Shown here piece after piece: positions 1 through 4,286 of a stretch of 5,886 bases of DNA. The position numbers and the translations under genes were made by a program. Below the pieces are notes generated by a model. The model worked only from the letters and a program-made list of their open reading frames with translations. It had not been told where the DNA came from and ran no database searches. Every line of letters starts with the position of its first letter. Position 1 is the stretch's first letter. This stretch comes from an uncultured bacterium (lineage in GTDB: Bacteria > Pseudomonadota > Alphaproteobacteria > CAISDR01), in NCBI GenBank assembly GCA_903884125.1, contig CAISDR010000361.1, positions 1-5,886 on the forward strand, written 5' to 3'.

Positions 1-152
1 CCACCTTGAACAGCAAGCCTGGGGGACTGCAACTAACTGCCGAACGGCCACCGCGATTGCGTATTCGCGGTATCGTCGAAGATCGCGGAAATCCGTTTAT
101 TGCGATTTTGCAGCGCGAACAGATTGAATTCCTGGACCAGTCAACAGACTGA
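1..152 (+). CDS. C-terminal end of an unrecognised protein (5' end outside window)
   Basis: A plus-strand reading frame with codons starting at position 3 runs open from the window edge to a TGA at 150-152, giving 49 residues. The tail contains the stretch RIRGIVEDRGNPFIAILQRE and ends EFLDQSTD. It is soluble-looking, with mixed charged residues and no membrane segment or cysteine. I do not recognise the family. The gene converges on the small minus-strand gene ending at 184, with only 31 bp between the two stop codons. The fragment is short, so its coding status rests on the open frame, the plausible amino-acid composition and the lack of a better alternative frame. Confidence 0.5.
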   Translation, partial: TLNSKPGGLQLTAERPPRLRIRGIVEDRGNPFIAILQREQIEFLDQSTD

Positions 153-157
153 GTACA

Positions 158-173
158 CGCTGCATCTGCAGCG
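158..173. terminator. Short hairpin between convergent genes, tentative
   Basis: CGCTGC (158-163) and GCAGCG (168-173) form a perfect 6-bp stem with a 4-nt loop (ATCT), placed between the stop at 152 and the convergent stop at 184. Neither side carries a clear U-tract; on the plus strand the stem is followed by GAAAATATT. A bidirectional terminator role is inferred from position only. A second CGCTGC at 188-193 could pair with the same GCAGCG in an alternative fold. Confidence 0.3.
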
Positions 174-183
174 GAAAATATTG

Positions 184-492
184 TCAACGCTGCTCGATTT
201 CGGGAATGCAGCTTACAACTCCCTTCACCTGGGTTTTCTCGCCATGGGCACATTCATAGACACAGGTCTTTACACCTGAAATCTCAAGCAGCTGCGGATG
301 CCGACAGATGCTGACGGGCTTTTGCTGCACGACTGTAACTCTGACTTTCTTTTCCGGTGCGGGGGCATGTTTCGGCATGACCAGAAGCATACCGGTTGCG
401 ACCACAATGGCCGCACCGGCACCTCCGCCAATTGCAAAAAGATATTCCCGTAACATCGTGACAGGAGCCGTAAAAGCGGGCAATTCCACCAT
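184..492 (-). CDS. Small single-pass membrane protein with four-cysteine C-terminal domain (paralog 1, distal)
   Basis: This 102-residue protein has one hydrophobic helix (about residues 18-39, rich in Gly/Ala/Val), a Pro/Lys-rich linker (41-59), then a C-terminal domain with cysteines at 63, 77, 81 and 95. The core reads CVYECAHGEKTQ, followed by G91 and the ending CIPEIEQR. By hand alignment from the first cysteine, 16 of 39 positions match the gene at 599-850 and 17 of 39 match the gene at 985-1242, so the three are paralogs. The function is unknown and I do not recognise a named family. No lipobox is visible. The ATG at 492 has no clear Shine-Dalgarno sequence. An internal ATG at codon 13 (456) would give a 90-residue protein whose helix sits near the N-terminus, as in the two paralogs, but it also lacks a ribosome site. 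This is the most diverged copy. Confidence 0.75.
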   Translation of the reverse strand: MVELPAFTAPVTMLREYLFAIGGGAGAAIVVATGMLLVMPKHAPAPEKKVRVTVVQQKPVSICRHPQLLEISGVKTCVYECAHGEKTQVKGVVSCIPEIEQR

Positions 493-598
493 CGGCGACC
501 GCAGCCTGTGTGTCAGACAATCAGGTCAGCCGAGGGCGCATCCCCCTAGGTTCGAATCGGAACCTGATTTTGGCGTTCTGCAGTGCAGCAGTATTGAA
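493..598. other. Spacer between two paralogs, with a 6-bp stem-loop
   Basis: This 106-bp spacer separates the paralogous minus-strand genes. AGGTTC (548-553) and GAACCT (560-565) form a perfect 6-bp stem with a 6-nt loop. On the plus strand it is followed by GATTTTGG; on the minus strand, the direction of the flanking genes, no U-tract follows. Its role is unclear: a processing site, an operator or a weak terminator are all possible. Confidence 0.35.
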
Positions 599-850
599 TT
601 AAAGTTCAATTTTGTTCAGGCACTTGTCCAGACCACTGGTTTGTGTCTTTTCGCCATTTTCGCATGAGTAAATACAAATCTTTTTCGAGGAAATGACGAT
701 TTCCTTTTCCTTGCTGCAAGTCACAATCTTGCGACGAGATGCTTTGCCTGTAGCCTCTTCGCCCACACCAAAAATAATCGCTAAAATCCAAATTACCGCT
801 ATCAGGCCCGCAGCAACGCCACCAATTATCAATAACGGTCGGGTCGCCAT
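599..850 (-). CDS. Small single-pass membrane protein with four-cysteine C-terminal domain (paralog 2, middle)
   Basis: This 83-residue protein has a strong hydrophobic helix (about residues 6-28, containing LLIIGGVAAG and VIWILAIIFG), an acidic then basic linker (GEEATGKASRRK), and a C-terminal domain with cysteines at 45, 59, 63 and 77. The spacing C-x13-C-x3-C-x13-C is identical to both neighbours. The core is CIYSCENGEKTQ and the end KCLNKIEL. From the first cysteine to the C-terminus, 23 of 39 residues match the protein at 985-1242, so these two are the closest pair. The ATG start is well supported by AAGGGG 8 nt upstream. The function is unknown. The conserved cysteines could form disulfides if the domain faces the periplasm, or bind a metal if it is cytoplasmic; the charges around the helix do not settle the orientation. 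Confidence 0.82.
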   Translation of the reverse strand: MATRPLLIIGGVAAGLIAVIWILAIIFGVGEEATGKASRRKIVTCSKEKEIVISSKKICIYSCENGEKTQTSGLDKCLNKIEL

Positions 851-984
851 GATTTAAGCCCCTTATTATTTCAAATTCGCGAAAGCCAGTCTCATAAATC
901 GAATCATTTACTTATATTAACCAAGACCGTCATAATTTCATTCAAAATGTGAATTGGCGCTGTGGATAAACTACCGGGTCTGTC
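851..984 (-). promoter_or_regulatory. AT-rich spacer, possible promoter of the gene ending at 599
   Basis: This 134-bp spacer between two paralogs is clearly richer in A/T than the flanking genes, especially 865-960. On the minus strand it contains TATAAG (911-916), which resembles a -10 element, but no convincing -35 lies 16-18 nt upstream of it. A separate promoter for the downstream paralog is plausible but not shown. The only inverted repeat I saw, ATTCA/TGAAT near 940-954, is too short to call. Confidence 0.25.
859..864 (-). promoter_or_regulatory. Shine-Dalgarno for the gene starting at 850
   Basis: On the minus strand AAGGGG lies 8 nt before the ATG at 850. It supports this start and shows that the gene can be translated independently of the one upstream. 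Confidence 0.6.
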
Positions 985-1242
985 CTACAGCTCGATAATC
1001 TGAAGGCATTTATCCACGCCCTCGATGCGGGTCTTTTCACCATCTGCACAATGGTAAATGCAAATTTTGCGTGGCAATTGAACCAGTTCCTGTTCCTTGG
1101 TGCAGATCATGCCATGCTTTCGTGCCCGTTTGCCGACTATCGCCATATCGTCGGGCAACTGGAACTGAAAAATATAGGCCAAGATCGCGATAAGGCTAAG
1201 AAGGCCAATGGCAACCGCAAGTGAGATCAGGACAATACGCAC
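985..1242 (-). CDS. Small single-pass membrane protein with four-cysteine C-terminal domain (paralog 3, proximal)
   Basis: This 85-residue protein has a hydrophobic helix starting almost at the N-terminus (about residues 3-25), a short acidic patch (PDD, 30-32), a basic stretch (GKRARKH, 37-43), and the family domain with cysteines at 47, 61, 65 and 79. The core is CIYHCADGEKTR and the end KCLQIIEL. The cysteine spacing is identical to the two downstream copies. The start is GTG, firmly placed by AAGGAG 7 nt upstream. The gene lies 55 bp after the stop of the degenerate EAL gene on the same strand, so cotranscription is likely unless the intervening stem-loop terminates. The function is unknown. 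As a four-cysteine domain behind one membrane helix, it could be a disulfide-stabilised periplasmic domain or a metal-binding one. Confidence 0.82.
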   Translation of the reverse strand: MRIVLISLAVAIGLLSLIAILAYIFQFQLPDDMAIVGKRARKHGMICTKEQELVQLPRKICIYHCADGEKTRIEGVDKCLQIIEL

Positions 1243-1249
1243 GCAACCG

Positions 1250-1255
1250 CTCCTT
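1250..1255 (-). promoter_or_regulatory. Strong Shine-Dalgarno that fixes a GTG start
   Basis: On the minus strand AAGGAG sits 7 nt before the GTG at 1242. Near-perfect complementarity to the 16S tail at ideal spacing supports the non-ATG start of the paralog ending at 985. Confidence 0.7.
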
Positions 1256-1281
1256 TACTGGGATTAACAATTGCCTGCCAG

Positions 1282-1304
1282 AGGCTGATGCCGATGATCA
1301 GCCT
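1282..1304 (-). terminator. 8-bp stem-loop overlapping the stop of the EAL-like gene
   Basis: AGGCTGAT (1282-1289) and ATCAGCCT (1297-1304) form a perfect 8-bp stem with a 7-nt loop. One arm contains the TGA stop codon (1298-1300) of the EAL-like gene. On the minus strand the stem is followed by CTGGCAGGCAATTG, with no U-run, so it is not a classic intrinsic terminator. It may attenuate transcription, protect the mRNA 3' end, or reduce readthrough into the next gene. Confidence 0.4.
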
Positions 1305-2560
1305 GAAATGAAATTAACCGGCTGTTTGTTTTTGACCGCTTCGTCAATTGCCCACCCTTGGAACATTTCAATTCCGGCGTCGGCACCAATCCGCCCTTCC
1401 TGATCTGTGCCGCAGCGTCCCTGAATAATGATGCCAGCATTTTCGGCAATCAGTTTTGCTAATTCCGGACGCAGCCAGTCATCCATATCGTCGCGATGGA
1501 CAAACATTTTGATAAAATCAGCGCCGATATCCATCGAGGTAAACAGTTTCAGTACGTTGGGTGTTATGCCATCAAGCAGAATCCGATAGCCGTTGGACCG
1601 CAGAAATTCGCAGGCAATCTTGAACTCGGTATAGTCCCAGAACACATCGTAACGTTGAATTTCGACAATAAGCTGGTTGCGCCCGGCGAACTGATTGACG
1701 CGTTCATCAAACTCGCGAAACAGCGGGGACAGAATTGTCTGGATCGTCAGATTGATCGAAAAGGGCCCGAAGTTTGAGCCGATATAACCGCCAATTATGG
1801 CCCGCAACAGGCGCTGGTCCAGGGTCCGGGCCAGATGGTGAAACAGCGCGGGGGTCGACTGCAGATCAATGGTCTGCGCGAACTGGCGGCGCAACTGATC
1901 GAGGCTGATATAGACCTCGCGAAAAATCGGCACTGGCAGCGATCCGGCCTTGACCGCGCAAACAGGCTGATTTCGAATAAAACTATCTACGTTGGCGCGC
2001 GAGATTGCCCGTTCAATCTCGGCCAGGATATTGGGGTCAAACGCCCCCATTTCATTTTCGCCACCGCCGCTCTTGGTCGCTTTTCGCAGCAGTCGCGTAC
2101 GTCGGCTCATAAATTCATCAAGCACCGTGGCGACGGATTGAACGCGGGTATAAAACGCCTCGACATCAGTCTCCAGCGGATACCATTTGGCCATGTTGTC
2201 GATGGCAAGTCCGGCCAGGCCGATGGTGGGAAATATATTCTGCAGAATGGTCGCCAGACGCACCTCAATACGCTCAAAAAGCCGCAGACTTTCCACCCGC
2301 AATATCAGGCAGATGTCAAAATTATGCAGCTTGAACATTTTGCCCTGGCTATCAAAGGCAAATTTACCAAGGTTTTGGGCAAGGGTATCAAATGCATCCT
2401 TGTGCTGCGCAAACCAGGGCGCCCGGTCAAAGGTCAGATAGCAGCCGTAAAATGTCTGGCGCGAATCCATCCGGCGGATGCGTTCAACATCGGCAACCAG
2501 AAGCTTCTCTTCGCTTTCTTCCAAATATTCGTCAATCATGTCCTGCGCTTTACGGATCAA
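1298..2560 (-). CDS. Degenerate EAL-domain protein, probably catalytically inactive
   Basis: EAL domains hydrolyse cyclic-di-GMP; this copy probably does not. Residues ~180-405 align by motif: NQPVCAVK (197-204) to the usual QPI strand, E215 in REVYIS to the EAL glutamate, N270 in FSINLT, E300 in VEIQRY, D330 in LLDGIT, K351 in FIKMF, and Q401-G402 in MFQGW. Spacings between these residues are close to canonical. However, the DDFG motif has become DGIT, so the second aspartate is lost, and the AEGVE motif has become IQGRC, with Q380 replacing the expected glutamate. Residues ~35-150 contain FKLHNFDICLIL, which resembles a worn GGDEF strand-turn; this assignment is weaker. There is no signal peptide or membrane segment, so it is likely cytoplasmic. 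The TTG at 2560 has no ribosome site; an in-frame ATG at 2539 (413 residues) is an equal candidate. It lies 55 bp upstream of the three-paralog cluster on the same strand. Likely roles are nucleotide binding or protein-protein interaction. Confidence 0.82.
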   Translation of the reverse strand: MIRKAQDMIDEYLEESEEKLLVADVERIRRMDSRQTFYGCYLTFDRAPWFAQHKDAFDTLAQNLGKFAFDSQGKMFKLHNFDICLILRVESLRLFERIEVRLATILQNIFPTIGLAGLAIDNMAKWYPLETDVEAFYTRVQSVATVLDEFMSRRTRLLRKATKSGGGENEMGAFDPNILAEIERAISRANVDSFIRNQPVCAVKAGSLPVPIFREVYISLDQLRRQFAQTIDLQSTPALFHHLARTLDQRLLRAIIGGYIGSNFGPFSINLTIQTILSPLFREFDERVNQFAGRNQLIVEIQRYDVFWDYTEFKIACEFLRSNGYRILLDGITPNVLKLFTSMDIGADFIKMFVHRDDMDDWLRPELAKLIAENAGIIIQGRCGTDQEGRIGADAGIEMFQGWAIDEAVKNKQPVNFISG

Positions 2561-2589
2561 ATAGGACGATTTACCCGGGACAGTTAATG

Positions 2590-2631
2590 TTTGAATCGTT
2601 GTAAGCCATGGGTATCACAACACGATTCAAA
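2590..2631. repeat. 9-bp perfect inverted repeat upstream of the EAL-like gene
   Basis: TTTGAATCG (2590-2598) and CGATTCAAA (2623-2631) are perfect inverted copies 24 bp apart. An inner TTGT/ACAA pair (2599-2602 with 2617-2620) extends the stem across a 2-nt bulge. It lies about 30 bp before the TTG start. It could be an operator for a dimeric regulator or a 5'-leader hairpin. There is no U-tract on either strand, so a terminator is unlikely. Confidence 0.5.
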
Positions 2632-2652
2632 CCAATATGCTGGCAACGTACC

Positions 2653-2671
2653 ACTAAAAGTCACTTTTGGT
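2653..2671. repeat. 19-bp near-palindrome, candidate operator
   Basis: ACTAAAAGT-C-ACTTTTGGT is symmetrical around position 2662, with a perfect AAAAGT/ACTTTT core and one T/G mismatch further out. It lies about 93 bp upstream of the TTG start of the EAL-like gene, where a regulator-binding site would be expected. There is no known match and the role is inferred. Confidence 0.35.
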
Positions 2672-2701
2672 ATTGGGAAATTCCTGACGACACGTCTCGT
2701 T

Positions 2702-2743
2702 CTCAAACCACCGGCTCAAACCACCGGCTCAAACCACCGGCTC
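2702..2743. repeat. 13-bp tandem direct repeat, 3.2 copies
   Basis: The unit CTCAAACCACCGG occurs head-to-tail at 2702-2714, 2715-2727 and 2728-2740 without a mismatch, followed by a partial CTC. It lies in the non-coding spacer between the thiolase stop and the EAL-like start. Copies abut with no spacer, so this is a mini-tandem repeat. It may be length-variable between strains, or could act as iterated protein-binding sites, though the 13-bp period does not match the helical turn. Confidence 0.85.
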
Positions 2744-2788
2744 GCAACACAGGTCGAATTAAAAACAATTCTTCTGCCCATGCCAATA

Positions 2789-2815
2789 GGCTGACCCCTT
2801 ATTCAGGGGCCAGCC
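2789..2815 (-). terminator. Stem-loop after the thiolase gene, probable terminator
   Basis: GGCTG-A-CCCCT (2789-2799) pairs with AGGGG-C-CAGCC (2805-2815): two 5-bp GC-rich stems with one A/C mismatch and a 5-nt loop TATTC. It begins 32 bp beyond the thiolase stop. The minus strand after it reads TATTGGCATGGG, with a T-rich stretch only about 20 nt later, so the U-tract is poor. It is a good structural candidate, but not a textbook intrinsic terminator. Confidence 0.55.
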
Positions 2816-2847
2816 CAACCCTATTCGGCAAAAATTGGCAGGTTGGA

Positions 2848-4086
2848 TTACATCCGTTCGATAATGATGGCCGGTGCCATGCCGCCTGCAGCGCACATGG
2901 TGACCAGACCCCGACGCAGATCGCGCCGCTCAAGCTCATCGAGCAGGGTGCCGATCAGGATCGAACCGGTGGCACCAATCGGGTGGCCGAGGGCCATGGC
3001 GCCACCATTAACATTAACCTTCGATCGGTCGAGCTTGAGATCGCGGATGAACTTTTCCGCTACAACGGCAAAAGCCTCGTTGATTTCAAACAGGTCAATG
3101 TCCTCAAGCTTAAGTCCGGCTTTTGCCAGAACCTTCTGTGCCGCAGGTACGGGTGCATTAAGCATCAGGGTCGGGCAATCGCCCATATTGGCCATGGCGA
3201 CCACGCGCGCGCGCGGTTTCAGGCCATGCTTGCGGGCATAATCGGGCGAGGACAAAAGGATTGCGGCCGACCCATCGACCACACCGGATGAATTCCCAGC
3301 GTGATGGATATGTTCGATCTCAAGCCCGGGATAACGCTTGAGGATCAGGTTGCGGAAGGTGGTGCCCCGATCATCAAGTACCACATCAGCCAGTGCCTGA
3401 AAGGAAGGCTTCAGGGCTGCCAGGCCTTCGCGGGTTGTCTGGGGCCGCGGGAATTCTTCGACCGCCAGTGCGACGCTGCCGTCTTCACGGTGGACCGGTA
3501 TCAGGCTTTTGTCGAAATGGCCGCCGGCAATGGCCGCTGCCGCACGCTTCTGACTTTCCAGCGCCAGGTCGTCGACCGCTTCGCGGGTGATGCCTTCCTG
3601 GGTTGCGATCGCATCGGCGCATACACCTTGGTGGGACTGGGGGTGCGACGCGCGCAGGCGCAGATTGCCTGCATCCATCATCATCGGACCTTCTTCGGGT
3701 GCGCGACGGTTCGGCATCGACATCATTTCTGTGCCACCAGCAATGACCAGATCTTCCAGGCCCGACATGATGGATGCTGCTGCCATATTTACAGTGGTGA
3801 TCCCCGAGCCACAAAAACGATCCAGCGTCACCCCGGATGCCTTTATATCATAGCCCGCATCAAGGGCCGTCATGCGCCCCAGATCGCCTCCCTGCGGCCC
3901 GCGCTGGGCACTGGTTCCCCAGATGATATCATCGACATCCGCTGTGTTGATGCCCGTACGTTCAGCCAATGCCTTTAGAACGTTGGCTCCAAGCTGCTGG
4001 GGGTGAATGTCCGCCAGTGCGCCTTTGCCGATTTTACCAATACCACGGGGGGTGCGGCAGGCATCTATGATCCAAGCTTCAGTCAT
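2848..4086 (-). CDS. Thiolase family protein (acetyl-CoA C-acetyltransferase / 3-ketoacyl-CoA thiolase)
   Basis: Thiolases either condense two acetyl-CoA to acetoacetyl-CoA or cleave 3-ketoacyl-CoA in beta-oxidation; the enzyme is cytoplasmic. The 412-residue length is normal and all catalytic elements are present: nucleophile Cys92 in LDRFCGSG, NEAF at 336-339, His368 in GGAMALGHPIGATG, and the acid/base Cys398 in VTMCAAGGMAP near the C-terminus. The substrate loop HAGNSSGVVDGSAA (262-275) has SSGVVDG where biosynthetic PhaA-type enzymes usually have ASGLNDG, and the N-terminus carries GALADIHPQQLG. These features lean toward a degradative or broad-chain subfamily, but substrate cannot be fixed from sequence. 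The ATG at 4086 follows AGGGAG at 7-nt spacing. No beta-oxidation or PHA gene lies beside it here; it is transcribed divergently from the hybrid kinase and probably as a single gene. Confidence 0.95.
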   Translation of the reverse strand: MTEAWIIDACRTPRGIGKIGKGALADIHPQQLGANVLKALAERTGINTADVDDIIWGTSAQRGPQGGDLGRMTALDAGYDIKASGVTLDRFCGSGITTVNMAAASIMSGLEDLVIAGGTEMMSMPNRRAPEEGPMMMDAGNLRLRASHPQSHQGVCADAIATQEGITREAVDDLALESQKRAAAAIAGGHFDKSLIPVHREDGSVALAVEEFPRPQTTREGLAALKPSFQALADVVLDDRGTTFRNLILKRYPGLEIEHIHHAGNSSGVVDGSAAILLSSPDYARKHGLKPRARVVAMANMGDCPTLMLNAPVPAAQKVLAKAGLKLEDIDLFEINEAFAVVAEKFIRDLKLDRSKVNVNGGAMALGHPIGATGSILIGTLLDELERRDLRRGLVTMCAAGGMAPAIIIERM

Positions 4087-4093
4087 TACGTTT

Positions 4094-4099
4094 CTCCCT
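4094..4099 (-). promoter_or_regulatory. Shine-Dalgarno of the thiolase gene
   Basis: On the minus strand AGGGAG lies 7 nt before the ATG at 4086, confirming this start. Confidence 0.65.
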
Positions 4100-4156
4100 G
4101 AATTTATGGGTCATTTCTAGGGGGATCAGCCTTAAAGGTAAAGGCTTGCCGTCGGC

Positions 4157-4168
4157 TTCAAGCTTGAA
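4157..4168. promoter_or_regulatory. Perfect 12-bp palindrome in a divergent promoter region, candidate operator
   Basis: TTCAAGCTTGAA is a perfect palindrome in the 200-bp region between the divergent thiolase and kinase genes, about 70 bp from the thiolase start and 119 bp from the kinase start. The rest of the region is AT-rich toward the kinase (4211-4290) and must hold both promoters, but I see no convincing -35/-10 pair. Binding by a dimeric regulator is inferred from symmetry and position. Confidence 0.35.
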
Positions 4169-4286
4169 TAACATTTATGTGGACAAGAAGATGACTGGCT
4201 GCGGCCAGGCCAAATTTCAAAAGCATCGAAAATAAAAAAGTTCGTTATCAGTAAATTGTGGCCGTTGTTTTGAAAGTAAAACACCC

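Noticed and set aside
961..1018. A perfect DnaA box (TTATCCACA on the minus strand, 961-969) and an 8-of-9 match (TTATCCACG, 1010-1018) beside an AT-rich stretch, suggesting an origin.
   Set aside because: Only two boxes are present, the second lies inside a coding region, and there is no dnaA, dnaN, parAB or rep gene nearby. One exact 9-mer in a window of this size is not strong evidence.
184..1242. The small proteins as lipoproteins.
   Set aside because: The cysteines lie 18 or more residues beyond the hydrophobic helix and no [LVI]-x-[GA]-C lipobox follows the helix.
1835..2587. A 250-codon plus-strand open frame antisense to the EAL-like gene.
   Set aside because: The minus-strand frame has recognisable EAL motifs at correct spacing, whereas this translation shows no domain and is rich in Gln/Lys/Arg typical of an antisense shadow.
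2702..2743. CRISPR array.
   Set aside because: The 13-bp units abut with no spacers and there is no cas gene; it is a simple tandem repeat.
2591..3291. Plus-strand open frames across the spacer and the 3' part of the thiolase gene.
   Set aside because: They overlap the thiolase antisense, have low-complexity or cysteine/arginine-biased translations, and no recognisable domain; they are frame shadows.
3301..3978. A 225-codon plus-strand open frame antisense to the thiolase gene.
   Set aside because: It lies wholly inside a complete thiolase with all catalytic residues; the plus-strand translation is His/Cys-rich with no domain.
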